A stretch of 64,000 bases of DNA from positions 186,001-250,000 of the forward strand of contig NZ_SSXU01000003.1 of NCBI RefSeq assembly GCF_009469605.1, given 5' to 3'. The notes beneath the pieces are model-generated. The model had not been told where the DNA came from. It saw nothing but the letters and a program-made list of their open reading frames with translations, and ran no database searches. Positions 1 through 9,841 of the stretch are shown piece after piece. Position 1 is the first letter of the stretch; the number at the start of each line of letters is the position of its first letter. Source of the DNA: Zoogloea sp. 1C4. Lineage in GTDB: Bacteria; Pseudomonadota; Gammaproteobacteria; Burkholderiales; Rhodocyclaceae. A program made the position numbers and the translations under genes.

Positions 1-1079
1 TTTTGGCGTGGCGCAGGCGACATCGGCGTTCTGGGCCCGATGACGCAGGGCGTGATCCATCAGCACCAGCGCCAGCATGGCTTCGGCGATGGGTGTGGCA
101 CGGATGCCGACGCACGGATCATGGCGGCCGTGGGTGTTCACGACCACCGCCTCGCCAGCCTTGTTGATGGAGCGTCGGTCCAGGCGGGTGCTGGCCGTGG
201 GCTTGATGGCGATGCTGACGAGCACGTCCTGGCCCGACGAAATCCCACCGACCACGCCACCGGCGTTGTTGGACAGAAAACCCTCCGGGGTCATCTCGTC
301 GTTGTGCTCTGTACCGAGCTGCGCCACGCTGGCAAAGCCGGCGCCGATCTCGACGCCCTTCACCGCGTTGATGCCCATCATCGCGTAGGCGATGTCGGCG
401 TCGAGGCGGTCATAGACCGGCTCGCCCCAGCCGACCGGCACGCCGGTGGCCACCACGTTGATGCGCGCGCCCACCGAATCGCCGGACTTGCGCAGCTCGT
501 CCATGTAGGCCTCGAGCTGCGGGACGATGGCCTGATTGGGCGCGAAGAAGGCGTTACCGTCGATCTCGTCCCATGACACAAAGGGGATCTCGACCGGACC
601 CAGCTGCGCCATGTAGCCGCTGATCACGATGCCGAAGCGCTGCTCGAGCCACTTGCGGGCAATCGCCCCGGCCGCCACGCGAACGGCGGTTTCCCGCGCC
701 GACGAGCGGCCGCCACCACGGTAGTCGCGGATGCCGTATTTCTGCCAGTAGGCGTAATCGGCATGGCCCGGACGGAATTGCTCGGCGATGTTGCCGTAGT
801 CCTTCGAACGCTGATCCTGGTTGCGGATCAGGAGCGCGATCGGCGTGCCGGTGGTGACACCCTCGAAGACGCCCGAGAGGATCTCGACCGTATCGGGCTC
901 GCGCCGCTGGGTGACGTGGCGTGAGGTGCCGGGCTTGCGCCGGTCGAGTTCGATCTGGATGTCGGCCTCGCTGATCGCCAGCCCCGGCGGACAGCCATCG
1001 ACCACGCAGCCGATGCCAGGCCCGTGGGATTCGCCGAAGGAAGTGACGGTAAACAGCGTGCCGAAGGTATTACCAGACA
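1..1079 (-). CDS. aroC: Chorismate synthase (3' end outside window)
   Basis: AroC converts 5-enolpyruvylshikimate-3-phosphate to chorismate with reduced FMN, the last common step of aromatic amino acid synthesis in the cytoplasm. Translation from the ATG at 1077-1079 begins [10 protein letters not shown] and continues with the family motif [14 protein letters not shown], then [14 protein letters not shown] and [12 protein letters not shown]. These are the flavin and substrate loops of the family. About 359 codons are present and the family is usually 350-370 residues long, so only a few C-terminal residues are missing beyond base 1. The gene follows ilvN on the same strand after an 82-bp gap and may be read through from it. 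Confidence 0.97.
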
Positions 1080-1161
1080 TGAAGCACTCTCGAAGGGAAC
1101 GAAAAACCGCCGGAGTCTAGCACGCTGCCGGCACCGGGCCAGCAGCGCGAAGACCGCAGAC

Positions 1162-1497
1162 TTACTGGAAGAACTCGTCGAGGCGCCCGAAGACCGGGTG
1201 CTCGCCGTCATGCTTGTTGACGTACAGCACGTCCTCAAGTTTCTCGACCTGCCTGATCATCTTTTCGAGGCGCTCGTCCTCGAAGATCAACAGCCAGATG
1301 CGGCTGGTCTCGCCACCACCGACCGGCATGCACAGGATGCCTTCAACGTTGAACGCGCGACGGGCAAACAGGCCGCAGATGTGGCTCATCACGCCCGGGT
1401 GGTTGGCAACGCCCAGCTCCAGCACAACCTTGTGGAAGCCGTTGTGCTCGGGAACGTCGGGGATGTACTCGGAAAGGTTGGTGTTCTGTTCGGACAT
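1162..1497 (-). CDS. ilvN: Acetolactate synthase regulatory (small) subunit, short IlvN type
   Basis: This is the ACT-domain subunit that activates acetohydroxyacid synthase and makes it sensitive to valine. The 111-residue product has one ACT domain at roughly residues 20-100, with the segment NHPGVMSHICGLFARRAFNVEGI near its start. It is close in size to E. coli IlvN (96 residues) and much shorter than IlvH (about 163), so it belongs to the IlvBN isozyme type. It begins 18 bp after the ilvB stop codon and is clearly in the same operon. No ilvC follows; the next gene is aroC. Confidence 0.93.
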   Translation of the reverse strand: MSEQNTNLSEYIPDVPEHNGFHKVVLELGVANHPGVMSHICGLFARRAFNVEGILCMPVGGGETSRIWLLIFEDERLEKMIRQVEKLEDVLYVNKHDGEHPVFGRLDEFFQ

Positions 1498-1515
1498 CGT
1501 ATTCTCTCCTCGGGC

Positions 1516-3180
1516 TCAGCCGATCATCTCGGAGTTGGCGGCACCCGGCGGCACCATCGGGTAGACGAATTCGTTCGGATCGATCGTCGCGTGGATCAGG
1601 CAGGGGCCCGGCGTCTGCAGGGCTTCGGCCAAGGTGGCGCGGGGGTTCGGCGACGGATCGAGATTGACCGCGCGCATGCCGAAGCCTTCGGCGATCTTCA
1701 GGAAGTCGGTCGGGCGCTCGTAGCGGGACGCCATGATGCGCTTGCCGTAGAACAGGTTCTGCTGCTGATGCACCAGGCCGAGGGACTGGTTGTTGAACAG
1801 CACGATCTTGACGTTGACGTTCTCCTGGGCGGCGGTGGCCATTTCCTGGATGTTCATCTTCAGGCTGCCGTCACCGGAGAAACACACCACGGTGCGATCC
1901 GGCTCGGCCAGCGCGGCGCCGATGGCGGCCGGGAAGCCGAAGCCCATGGTGCCGAGACCGCCCGAATTGAGCCACTGGCGCGCACGGCGGAACGGGTAGG
2001 CTTGGGCCACCCACATCTGGTGCTGGCCCACGTCGCTGGTGATGATTGCGTTGTCGTCGAGACAGTTGGCCACCGCGTGGATCAGGCCGTAGGGCGAGCG
2101 CGGGTTGTCGATGCCCGGCATGGCCAGCGGGAAGCGGCCCTTGAGGCTTTCCACGTGGGACAGCCAGCGCTTGCGCAGCTGCGGCTTGACGCGCGGCAGC
2201 AGCTCGGTGAGCACCTGACCCACGTCGCCGGCGATGGCCACATGGGCGTTCTTGACCTTGTGCAGCTCGGAGCGGTCGATGTCGATGTGGATGATCTTGG
2301 CGTTCGGACAGAACTCGGCGGTCTTGCCGATGGCGCGATCGTCGAACCGTGCGCCGACGCAGATCAGCAGATCGGCTTCTTCGAGCACGTAGTTGGTGTA
2401 ACGCGCGCCGTGCATGCCCAGCATGCCGATGGACAGCGGGTGGTCCATCGGCATCGCGCCGAGGGCCATCAGGGTCATCGTGGTCGGCAGCGAGGCCTGC
2501 TCGGCCAGGGTCACGGCCATCTGGGATGCGCCGGAGTGGATCACGCCACCACCCAGGTAGAGCACCGGACGCTCGGCGGATTCGATCATCTTCGCGGCTT
2601 CTTCGATGGCGGCGATGTCGAAGCTCGGCGCCGCATCGGGCACGACCACGTCGGGGAACGCGTCGAAGCTGACCATCTGGTTCTGGACGTCCTTCGGCAC
2701 GTCGATCAGCACCGGACCAGGGCGATCGGACATGGCGATGCGGAAGGCGGCCGGCACCACGTTGAGCAGATCCTTGGCCGAACGGACCAGGAAGTTGTGC
2801 TTGGTGATGGGGATCGTCAGGCCGTAGGTATCGACTTCCTGGAAGGCGTCGGTGCCAATCATCGACAGGGGCACCTGGCCGGTCAGCGCGATCATCGGGA
2901 TCGAGTCGAGCTTGGCGTCGGCGATGGCGGTGATCAGGTTGGTCGCACCCGGGCCGCTGGAGGCCAGGCAGACTTCCGGCCGGCCGGACACCCGAGCCAT
3001 GCCCTGGGCGATGAAGCCGGCACCCTGCTCGTGACGACACAGGACGTGGTGAATCTGCTCGCTCTTGGAAAGCGCGTCGTACATCGGCAGCGCCGCACCG
3101 CCGGGCACACCGGCGATCGTGCGGATTCCTTGCCGTTCGAGCAGCTTCACAATCAGGTCTGCTCCAGTCATTTGCATCAT
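1516..3180 (-). CDS. ilvB: Acetolactate synthase catalytic (large) subunit
   Basis: This thiamine-diphosphate enzyme condenses pyruvate with pyruvate or 2-oxobutyrate, the first common step of valine, leucine and isoleucine synthesis. The product is 554 residues, with an N-terminal TPP-binding domain (GVPGGAALPMYDAL, and the activating Glu in CRHEQGAGFIAQG), a central domain, and the C-terminal TPP/Mg motif GDGSLKMN ending in LFNNQSLG. I chose the ATG at 3180 because TAGGAGAA lies about 7 bases upstream; an earlier in-frame start would extend into the leader region. The gene heads the ilvB-ilvN operon and is preceded by a valine-rich leader peptide and an attenuator hairpin. Confidence 0.96.
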   Translation of the reverse strand: MMQMTGADLIVKLLERQGIRTIAGVPGGAALPMYDALSKSEQIHHVLCRHEQGAGFIAQGMARVSGRPEVCLASSGPGATNLITAIADAKLDSIPMIALTGQVPLSMIGTDAFQEVDTYGLTIPITKHNFLVRSAKDLLNVVPAAFRIAMSDRPGPVLIDVPKDVQNQMVSFDAFPDVVVPDAAPSFDIAAIEEAAKMIESAERPVLYLGGGVIHSGASQMAVTLAEQASLPTTMTLMALGAMPMDHPLSIGMLGMHGARYTNYVLEEADLLICVGARFDDRAIGKTAEFCPNAKIIHIDIDRSELHKVKNAHVAIAGDVGQVLTELLPRVKPQLRKRWLSHVESLKGRFPLAMPGIDNPRSPYGLIHAVANCLDDNAIITSDVGQHQMWVAQAYPFRRARQWLNSGGLGTMGFGFPAAIGAALAEPDRTVVCFSGDGSLKMNIQEMATAAQENVNVKIVLFNNQSLGLVHQQQNLFYGKRIMASRYERPTDFLKIAEGFGMRAVNLDPSPNPRATLAEALQTPGPCLIHATIDPNEFVYPMVPPGAANSEMIG

Positions 3181-3243
3181 CGAAATTCTCCTAGTGGCTT
3201 GGGAGCCGAACCGCAATCCAGGCCGGGGGCGCAACAAAAGACA

Positions 3244-3276
3244 AGACCCCCGCCGGTTGCGCGCCGGCGGGGGTCT
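3244..3276 (-). terminator. Attenuator terminator in the ilvB leader
   Basis: A perfect 13-bp stem, AGACCCCCGCCGG with CCGGCGGGGGTCT, closes a 7-base loop. On the minus strand it is followed by TGTCTTTTGTTG. It lies between the leader peptide stop (3304) and the ilvB start (3180), where an amino-acid attenuator would sit. The hairpin is directly visible; its role as attenuator is inferred from the valine-rich leader just upstream. Confidence 0.85.
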
Positions 3277-3303
3277 GAAATTTCCTTGGACTGCCTTGGA
3301 CCC

Positions 3304-3384
3304 TTACGACGCGCGAACACCTACGCTTACTACGCGTACTACGGCTACGACGTCGACAGGCAGGAAAGTGGCGAAGAGGGTCAC
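3304..3384 (-). CDS. ilvB leader peptide, valine-rich (26 residues)
   Basis: A GTG-initiated frame of 26 codons contains nine valines, eight of them in the second half in the run VDVVAVVRVVSVGV, and ends at TAA 27 bases before the attenuator stem. There are two leucines and no isoleucine. A stop codon lies six codons upstream of the GTG, so this is the only usable start in the frame. It has no strong Shine-Dalgarno sequence. The dense valine run followed by a terminator hairpin is the classic layout of ribosome-mediated attenuation, as known for E. coli ilvBN. Leader function is inferred. Confidence 0.75.
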   Translation of the reverse strand: MTLFATFLPVDVVAVVRVVSVGVRAS

Positions 3385-3421
3385 GGCAAAGTCACGAAGT
3401 CATATACAAGACTGACTCTGA

Positions 3422-3450
3422 ATTATTCTCACAAAGCCCCGAAAACACAA
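3422..3450 (-). promoter_or_regulatory. Candidate sigma-70 promoter of ilvBN
   Basis: On the minus strand a TTGTGT (3445-3450) and an AATAAT (3422-3427) are separated by 17 bases. The -10 box matches five of six consensus positions. A transcript starting near 3415 would reach the leader GTG after about 30 bases. The -35 box is weak. Confidence 0.45.
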
Positions 3451-3500
3451 GTGATTTTTTGCGACGCTTCCATCAAGGGAAGACGCATGTCACACCCGGA

Positions 3501-5165
3501 CTAGGAATCACGCAACACCCGACGGAGGATCTTGCCGACATTGCTCTTGGGCAGCTCATCCCGGAACTCGACAAACCTGGGTACCTTGTAACCTGTCAGC
3601 CCGGCCCGGCAGTGGGCGATCAGCGCCTCGGCGTTCAGGCTGGCATCCTTGCGGACGACGAAGATCTTCACCGCCTCGCCCGAATGCTCATCCGGCACGC
3701 CCAGCGCGGCCACCTCCATCACCCCGGGATGCGAGGCAACCACATCCTCGACCTCGTTGGGATAGACGTTGAAGCCGGACACCAGGATCATGTCCTTCTT
3801 GCGATCGACGATGCGGACAAAACCCTGCTTGTCGATGGTCGCCACATCGCCGGTGCGCAGGTAACCATCATGGGTGAAGGTCCGCGCGGTTTCCTCGGGG
3901 CGGTTGTAATAACCCTTCATGACCTGCGGCCCCTTCACGCACAGCTCGCCTGGCATGCCGAGGGAAACCTCGTAGCCGTCATCGTCGCGCAGGCTCACAT
4001 CGGTGGATGAGATCGGCAGACCGATGGAGTGGTTGAACTCCGGCAGATCCAGCGGATTGATGCACACCGCCGGCGAGGTCTCGGTGAGGCCATAGGCTTC
4101 GGCCAGCGTCTTGCCGGTGACCTTCTTCCAGCGCTCTGCCACCGCCTGCTGAACCGCCATGCCACCACCCAGCGCCACCTTGAGCGAGGAAAAGTTGAGC
4201 TTCTCGAACTCGGGATTGTTGAGCAGCGCGTTGAACAGGGTATTCACGCCGGTGATCACGGTAAACGGATACTTGCCCAGCTCAGCCACGAAGCCCGGGA
4301 TGTCCCGCGGATTGGTGATCAGGATGTTCGTCGCGCCGATCTTGAAGAAAGTCAGGCAGTTCGCGGTAAGCGAGAAGATGTGATACAGCGGCAAGGCGGT
4401 GATGATGATCTCCTCGCCTTCCTTCACGTATGGGCTGATCCAGGCGTGGGCCTGCTGCAGATTGGCCACGATGTTGCCATGGGTCAGCATCGCCCCCTTG
4501 GCAACGCCGGTGGTGCCACCCGTGTATTGCAGATAGGCGAGATCATCATGGCCGATCTGTACCGGCTGGAACGGATGGGCAGCCCCCTGACCCAGCGCAT
4601 CCCGAAATGCGACACACCCCGGCAGGCTCCACGGCGGCACCATCTTCTTTACATGGCGGACCACGAAGTTGACCAGCAGCGACTTCGGAAAACCCAGCAT
4701 GTCGCCAAGGCCGGTGACCACAACGTGCCGCAGGGCCTTGGTGTTGCCGATGACCTCCTGCAGCGTGTGGGCGAAGTTCTCGACGATGACAATCGCCTCG
4801 CACCCGGCGTCATTGAGCTGATGCTCAAGCTCGCGCGCGGTATACAGCGGATTGACGTTCACGACGGTGAAGCCCGCCCGCAGAATGCCAAACATCGCCA
4901 CGGGATATTGCAGGCAGTTGGGCATCATCAGCGCGACCCGGGCACCCTTGGCAAGCTTCAACTCGCCCTGAAGGTAGCCGGCAAACTGCCGCGACAGCAA
5001 TTCGAGATCACTGTAGCTGATGGACTTGCCCATGCAGACATAGGCGGTCCGATCGGCAAACTTCCGGACGCCCTTGTCAAAAAGATCGGCCAGCGAAGAA
5101 AACTCGCCAACATTGATTTCGGCGGGCACGCCAGGGGGATAGCTTTGCAGCCAGATCTTGTTCAT
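3501..5165 (-). CDS. fadD: Long-chain acyl-CoA synthetase (AMP-forming)
   Basis: A 554-residue member of the adenylate-forming superfamily that activates fatty acids to acyl-CoA with ATP. The P-loop motif [13 protein letters not shown] lies near residue 205, the adenylate motif [10 protein letters not shown] near 355, and the C-terminal [11 protein letters not shown] and VDRKKDMI motifs are intact, followed by the catalytic-lysine region [12 protein letters not shown]. Length and motifs fit E. coli FadD. The ATG at 5165 is preceded by AAAGGAGACAAA. It stands as a single gene upstream of the ilv leader on the same strand. Substrate chain length cannot be read from the sequence. Confidence 0.88.
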   Translation of the reverse strand: MNKIWLQSYPPGVPAEINVGEFSSLADLFDKGVRKFADRTAYVCMGKSISYSDLELLSRQFAGYLQGELKLAKGARVALMMPNCLQYPVAMFGILRAGFTVVNVNPLYTARELEHQLNDAGCEAIVIVENFAHTLQEVIGNTKALRHVVVTGLGDMLGFPKSLLVNFVVRHVKKMVPPWSLPGCVAFRDALGQGAAHPFQPVQIGHDDLAYLQYTGGTTGVAKGAMLTHGNIVANLQQAHAWISPYVKEGEEIIITALPLYHIFSLTANCLTFFKIGATNILITNPRDIPGFVAELGKYPFTVITGVNTLFNALLNNPEFEKLNFSSLKVALGGGMAVQQAVAERWKKVTGKTLAEAYGLTETSPAVCINPLDLPEFNHSIGLPISSTDVSLRDDDGYEVSLGMPGELCVKGPQVMKGYYNRPEETARTFTHDGYLRTGDVATIDKQGFVRIVDRKKDMILVSGFNVYPNEVEDVVASHPGVMEVAALGVPDEHSGEAVKIFVVRKDASLNAEALIAHCRAGLTGYKVPRFVEFRDELPKSNVGKILRRVLRDS

Positions 5166-5385
5166 TTTGTCTCCTTTGTAGTTGGTGATCGAGCCCGAGC
5201 GGAGCCATGCGCCAAAGCGCAACCCCATCGGAATCCCGCCCTCCCCAGGCGGCCCTGGCGCCCCGTGGCGCCAGCTTCCAACATACCTTTCGACAGGCGT
5301 TCAAACGCCTTGTTTTGTGGGCTGCCCACCCCCTGTGCGAGCAGCCCTGTTTCGTGCAGAACCTAGTTCAAAAAGCAGGTGCCGA

Positions 5386-5835
5386 TCAGGCCTGATCTTC
5401 CTCGGCCGGCCAGTTCCGGATGTAGTTCTTGAGCATCCGGTTTTCGAAACTCTGCTCTTCGAGCACAGCCTTGGCCACATCGTGAAAGGACACTACGCCC
5501 ATGAGCGTCGTCTCGTCCATCACCGGCAGGTAGCGCTGATGGTGTTCGACCATCTGACGACGGAGCTCGTCCATTTCCATGTTAACCGAAGCAGCGACAG
5601 GATTCTTGAGCATTGCCTGCTCGACAGGCAGAGTCTGCCACTCGGCGCCCGCCTTCTGGGTAGCGACAAGCACCTCCCGGAAGGTCAGCAAACCGACCAT
5701 CGCGCCCTTGTCAAAAACGACGAGAGAACCGACATCCTGCTCAGTCATGATCGCAACAGCCTCGGAGAGGGGCTTGGCAGGCGAGACCGTAAAAAGAACC
5801 TTGCCCTTGATCGCCAGAATTTCGCTAACCAGCAT
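5386..5835 (-). CDS. CBS-domain pair protein
   Basis: The 149-residue protein consists almost entirely of two CBS motifs (about residues 10-65 and 75-135), which usually form one Bateman module that binds adenosyl ligands. Typical CBS phrases are visible: SEAVAIMTEQDVGSLVVFDKG and LPVMDETTLMGVVSFHDV. There is no attached catalytic domain, so it probably acts as a regulator or sensor of an unidentified partner. The ATG at 5835 has AGAGGAAAG upstream and is preferred to an in-frame start 66 bases earlier. Ligand and partner are unknown. Confidence 0.85.
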   Translation of the reverse strand: MLVSEILAIKGKVLFTVSPAKPLSEAVAIMTEQDVGSLVVFDKGAMVGLLTFREVLVATQKAGAEWQTLPVEQAMLKNPVAASVNMEMDELRRQMVEHHQRYLPVMDETTLMGVVSFHDVAKAVLEEQSFENRMLKNYIRNWPAEEDQA

Positions 5836-6015
5836 TTTCTTTCCTCTGAACGGCGCGCTTACGCCTAAAACCATACTGATCCGCATGGTATTCGATTGCA
5901 TGATCCTGGAAAAGCTTTCCCGGATCAGGGCTTACCCTGAGCCCGCGCTCATATTTCACGCCACGCGGAACTCAGGCAGCGCCACCCTTTCGCAGGCCGA
6001 GCCCCTGAGAAGCAA

Positions 6016-6339
6016 TCAGCGCTCCAGGAACTTCAGCTTATCCTTCACGCCACGCCATTCATCGGCATCTGCAGGCGGCTCCTTGCGCTCGACGATAGGC
6101 GTCCAGGTCTTGGCGAGTTCGGCGTTGAGCGCGATGTAGCCCTGCTGATCCGCAGGCACATCATCCTCTGCAAAAATCGCCTCGGCCGGACATTCGGCAA
6201 CGCACAGGGTGCAATCGATGCACTCATCGGGATCGATCACCAGGAAGTTGGGCCCCTCCCGGAAACAATCCACCGGACACACATCGACGCAGTCGGTGTA
6301 TTTGCAGCGAATGCAATTTTCAGTAACGACATAGGTCAT
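6016..6339 (-). CDS. fdxA: 7Fe ferredoxin ([3Fe-4S][4Fe-4S])
   Basis: A 107-residue FdxA-type electron carrier. The N-terminal motif [18 protein letters not shown] and the second motif [12 protein letters not shown] together supply the cysteines for one 3Fe-4S and one 4Fe-4S cluster. The C-terminal extension after the second motif is typical of this type. The start at 6339 gives the canonical N-terminus MTYVVTENC with GGAG upstream (AGGAGTTCCCC); a longer frame to 6429 lacks support. It is transcribed away from trxA and its redox partner is unknown. Confidence 0.95.
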   Translation of the reverse strand: MTYVVTENCIRCKYTDCVDVCPVDCFREGPNFLVIDPDECIDCTLCVAECPAEAIFAEDDVPADQQGYIALNAELAKTWTPIVERKEPPADADEWRGVKDKLKFLER

Positions 6340-6702
6340 GGGGAACTCCTGATCTGATGGCGGTGCCAGAGATCGGCACCGACAAAAACTTGCGAAACAA
6401 GCGGTGAAAGGGTGAGGAATATACCCCATTACCTCCGCTGGTGAGACCCGCCCTCCCTCACCTCAGGCATGGCAACCGGCGGCCTGTGCTTAAATGAGAC
6501 AGTGCGCACTGGCGATTGTTCGCCGGCACTGGCGGACTAACACAGAATCCCGCTGGCGGCGAGAAAAGCGCTTTTCTTGGCGAAGAATATTCGCTAGCAT
6601 CCCCCTGTCCACGTGTGTTGCTAGGGCGAACCGGTCGGATTTCATCCCGGGGCGCCCCTTCCCCCCTTGCAACATCAACAACTCCCCCTATCGAGAGGAA
6701 TC
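6340..6702. other. Divergent intergenic region between fdxA and trxA
   Basis: This 363-bp stretch separates two divergently transcribed genes and must carry both promoters. I see no convincing -35/-10 pair, no hairpin with a T-run and no credible small gene; short open frames here have no ribosome site or recognisable sequence. Confidence 0.5.
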
Positions 6703-7029
6703 ATGAGCGAACATATTCATTACGTCACCGATGCAAACTTCGAAGCAGAAGTTCTGCAGTCCTCCACCCCGGTGCTGGTTGACTACTGGGCCGAGTGGTG
6801 TGGCCCGTGCAAGATGATCGCGCCGATCCTGGATGACGTGGCGAAGGAATATAACGGCAAGCTCAAGGTTGCCAAGCTGAACATCGACGAAAACCAGGAA
6901 ACCCCGGCCAAGTACGGTATTCGCGGCATCCCGACCCTGATGCTGTTCAAGGGCGGCAACATCGAAGCCACCAAGGTCGGCGCGCTGTCCAAGTCGCAGC
7001 TCGCGGCTTTCATTGACAGCCACCTCTAA
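6703..7029 (+). CDS. trxA: Thioredoxin 1
   Basis: A 108-residue cytoplasmic dithiol reductase, exactly the usual TrxA length. The active site WCGPC gives the redox cysteines C33 and C36, and the cis-proline motif [11 protein letters not shown] follows near residue 75. The ATG at 6703 is preceded by GAGAGGAAT. rho begins 168 bp downstream on the same strand; the trxA-rho pairing is common in betaproteobacteria and enterobacteria. Confidence 0.98.
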   Translation: MSEHIHYVTDANFEAEVLQSSTPVLVDYWAEWCGPCKMIAPILDDVAKEYNGKLKVAKLNIDENQETPAKYGIRGIPTLMLFKGGNIEATKVGALSKSQLAAFIDSHL

Positions 7030-7197
7030 GCAGGTTAGATTCTCTAAGTAGTCATTGACGGCACCGTCGGGGTTATTCACAGATAACCCCGGTGCCTCGT
7101 ACAGTCCGAGCACTTCTGCTGCTGTACGCGTCGCGGCCACCTCGCCGCCGCCTTCTTACATCTCTTCCTTTCCCCCTCTCCCCCACCGCTGCCAGCC

Positions 7198-8457
7198 ATG
7201 CAACTCTCGGAGCTCAAGTCTCTCCACGTCGGCCAATTGCTCGAAATGGCCATCGCCAACGAAATCGAAGGTGCCAATCGCCTGCGCAAGCAGGAGCTCG
7301 TCTTTGCGCTGCTCAAGAACCGCGCCAAGAAGGGTGAGCCGATCTACGGCGATGGGGTCATGGAGATTCTGCCGGACGGCTTTGGCTTCCTGCGATCGCC
7401 GGATACTTCGTATCTCGCGGGCACGGATGACATCTATGTCTCGCCGAGCCAGATCCGCCGGTTCAACCTGCATACCGGCGACACGGTCGAAGGGGAGATC
7501 CGCACCCCGAAAGAAGGCGAGCGCTACTTTGCGCTGGTAAAGGTCGACAAGGTCAACTTCGAGCCGCCCGAGGCTGCCAAGCACAAGATCCTGTTCGAGA
7601 ACCTGACGCCACTGCATCCGAACCAGTGCCTCAAGCTCGAACGAGACATCCGGGGCGAAGAAAACATCACGTCCCGCGTGATCGACATGATCTCGCCGAT
7701 CGGCAAGGGTCAACGTGGCCTTCTGGTCGCACCGCCCAAGAGCGGCAAGACCGTGATGCTGCAGCACATCGCCCATTCGATCACCTCCAACCACCCGGAT
7801 GTCGTCGTAATCGTCCTGCTGATCGACGAACGCCCCGAAGAAGTGACCGAAATGCAACGCTCGGTCAAAGGTGAGGTCGTCGCCTCGACTTTCGATGAGC
7901 CCGCCATCCGGCACGTCCAGGTTGCCGAGATGGTCATCGAAAAAGCCAAGCGGCTGGTCGAGCACAAGAAGGATGTGGTCATCCTTCTCGACTCCCTCAC
8001 CCGCCTGGCCCGCGCATACAACACGGTCGTGCCTGCATCCGGCAAAGTTCTGACGGGCGGCGTGGACGCAAACGCACTGCAAAAACCGAAGCGTTTCTTC
8101 GGTGCCGCACGGAACATCGAAGAAGGTGGCTCGCTCACCATCATCGCGACCGCCCTCATCGACACCGGCAGCCGCATGGATGACGTGATCTATGAGGAGT
8201 TCAAGGGCACCGGCAACATGGAAATCCACCTTGACCGCCGCATGGCCGAAAAGCGCGTCTATCCGGCAATCAACGTGAACCGCTCCGGCACTCGTCGTGA
8301 AGAGCTGCTGCTCAAGTCCGACATCCTTCAGAAGGTCTGGGTGCTGCGCAAACTTCTTTACGGCATGGACGACATCGATGCGATGGAGTTCCTCCTTGAC
8401 AAGATCAAGGCGACCAAGAACAACGGCGAGTTTTTCGACGCCATGCGCCGGGGCTGA
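7198..8457 (+). CDS. rho: Transcription termination factor Rho
   Basis: A hexameric RNA-dependent ATPase that terminates transcription. The product is 419 residues, the same length as E. coli Rho. It has the N-terminal Rho_N helical domain ([14 protein letters not shown]), a cold-shock-like RNA-binding domain with [13 protein letters not shown], and the ATPase core with the P-loop APPKSGKT near residue 180 and the Walker B-type segment [16 protein letters not shown]. It is followed by a strong intrinsic terminator, and trxA lies upstream. Confidence 0.98.
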   Translation: MQLSELKSLHVGQLLEMAIANEIEGANRLRKQELVFALLKNRAKKGEPIYGDGVMEILPDGFGFLRSPDTSYLAGTDDIYVSPSQIRRFNLHTGDTVEGEIRTPKEGERYFALVKVDKVNFEPPEAAKHKILFENLTPLHPNQCLKLERDIRGEENITSRVIDMISPIGKGQRGLLVAPPKSGKTVMLQHIAHSITSNHPDVVVIVLLIDERPEEVTEMQRSVKGEVVASTFDEPAIRHVQVAEMVIEKAKRLVEHKKDVVILLDSLTRLARAYNTVVPASGKVLTGGVDANALQKPKRFFGAARNIEEGGSLTIIATALIDTGSRMDDVIYEEFKGTGNMEIHLDRRMAEKRVYPAINVNRSGTRREELLLKSDILQKVWVLRKLLYGMDDIDAMEFLLDKIKATKNNGEFFDAMRRG

Positions 8458-8480
8458 TCAAGCTCTCGACCGGTCGCCCC

Positions 8481-8520
8481 AAACGACAAGGCCTCGCAAA
8501 TCGCGAGGCCTTGTCGTTTT
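8481..8520 (+). terminator. Intrinsic terminator of rho
   Basis: A perfect 17-bp stem (8481-8497 with 8503-8519) encloses the 5-base loop aaatc. The right arm ends in a short T-run. It begins 24 bases after the rho stop codon. The A-rich opposite arm means it could also stop transcripts from the minus strand. Confidence 0.9.
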
Positions 8521-8551
8521 ATCTTCTGCAAATCAGTTCAGCACCAGTTAG

Positions 8552-8791
8552 TCAGGCTTCCATCCTGTTGATTTCATCCGACGTACGCTGAAAGAACAGC
8601 GTAGACAGACTCGATGCGGCACAGACCAGCCAGAACCCGAAGAAGCCGATGGAGTAGGTCGCCACCCCCGAAAAATGTACTGGCGCACCAAACAGGTATA
8701 GCTCCTGCGGATTGATTACCGTGAAGAAAATGACCTCGGCGACACCTGCAACGAGGAACGACGGCCACAAGACCTGAATCACTTTCAACAT
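8552..8791 (-). CDS. Small two-helix membrane protein downstream of fixH
   Basis: I do not recognise the family. The 79-residue protein has two hydrophobic segments (about residues 6-24, around PSFLVAGVAEVIFFTV, and 39-62, around SIGFFGFWLVCAASSL) and a charged C-terminus. A strong AGGAGGTTTGT lies directly upstream of the ATG at 8791, so it is very likely translated. It lies about 105 bp after fixH on the same strand, next to the cytochrome cbb3 genes, so a role in oxidase assembly or respiration is possible but only inferred from position. Confidence 0.7.
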   Translation of the reverse strand: MLKVIQVLWPSFLVAGVAEVIFFTVINPQELYLFGAPVHFSGVATYSIGFFGFWLVCAASSLSTLFFQRTSDEINRMEA

Positions 8792-8897
8792 ACAAACCTC
8801 CTGACGGCAGACCTGCACTGACACCACAACATCACGAAGACGATGCGGCCTGAAAGACCGAAGTAAAAAAATCCTTCAAACCGCAGTACCGCAAAAA

Positions 8898-9425
8898 TCA
8901 GTCAACCGGCTTGAGATCAGCAGAATCCAGCCGAACTTCGGTCTCCGTCGGCAAAAATGCGGAGCCGGACAAACGCCAAGTGCGGGACTCATCCTCAAGC
9001 AGCACCTTCCAGTGAGCGCTGGTGATGGCGGTATCGACAACGCCACTGTATCTCCCATCGCGACGCTCAAGAACGAATTTCTGATCCATCCCGCTCTTGG
9101 TAGGGTGAGCCAATGTCAAGAAAAGCCTCTCGGGCAACGCAACACCGGCCTTCGACTCAAGCACGACACCAACTTCTTCCGAGCTGAACTTGACCGTACC
9201 GACGAGCCCGCTATCGCGCGCGGCCACAACCTTGGCCAAGGTCTGGTTGATGGCCAGACCTTGCTTGTAATAGTCGTCTGCCACCAGGCCATCAAACGAC
9301 GTAATGGCCAGCCAGAGCGTGATGAACCCTGCGACAACGGCCGTGGCCGGCATCAACATCAGTAACCACGTCCAACGTTCCTTGTACCAGGGCTTTGATT
9401 GCTGCGCTGCTTGCATAGTACTCAC
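8898..9425 (-). CDS. ccoH: FixH/CcoH-like cytochrome cbb3 assembly protein
   Basis: The 175-residue protein has one N-terminal transmembrane helix (about residues 20-44) and a periplasmic domain containing DDYYKQGLAINQTLAK, the FixH hallmark. CcoH/FixH is needed for stable assembly of the cbb3 oxidase. The GTG at 9425 is the longest start and an ATG three codons later (9416) is equally possible; neither has a strong ribosome site. It lies downstream of ccoP but is separated by a terminator and about 440 bp, so it probably has its own promoter. ccoG and ccoI are not beside it. Confidence 0.85.
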   Translation of the reverse strand: MSTMQAAQQSKPWYKERWTWLLMLMPATAVVAGFITLWLAITSFDGLVADDYYKQGLAINQTLAKVVAARDSGLVGTVKFSSEEVGVVLESKAGVALPERLFLTLAHPTKSGMDQKFVLERRDGRYSGVVDTAITSAHWKVLLEDESRTWRLSGSAFLPTETEVRLDSADLKPVD

Positions 9426-9808
9426 ATTCAGATAGTTCTAAAGGTTCTTGCCCCACAGGGACGAAAGCGGGCTCATGAACGCCAGCACTCAGATCCGACG
9501 CTTCAATATAACCGGAATTCGAATCTCGGGAGCGCTGAAACGAAAACAGCAACGATCAACCGAGTCGAGAAAAATTGAACCGAGATCTCCGACGCGGTTC
9601 GGGCCACCCGCGCAGTTACGACGGAGATGACTCCGCACGACACATTCAAAATCGAGGTCAGCCCCACCAAGTCACCAAGCGTGGCTGTCAGGATAGAGCA
9701 GCTCCATTATCGACGTCTGAACACCTCTGCCTGTTGAGATGATGAAACCAACCTGGGGCCTTTACGCAACCAAACCCAAGGCGCCACATTTTGGTCTGGT
9801 CCAAATTG
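9426..9808. other. Non-coding gap between ccoH and the ccoP terminator
   Basis: No gene was found in this stretch. It should contain the promoter of ccoH on the minus strand, but I cannot point to a convincing box. It is less GC-rich than the flanking genes. Confidence 0.45.
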
Positions 9809-9841
9809 AAAAAGCCCCCCGGGAGAACCCGGGGAGCTTTT
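9809..9841 (-). terminator. Intrinsic terminator of ccoNOQP
   Basis: Downstream of ccoP on the minus strand, AAAAGCTCCCCGGG pairs with CCCGGGGGGCTTTT with one mismatch around a 4-base loop, followed by a run of five T. It separates the oxidase structural genes from ccoH. Confidence 0.85.
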
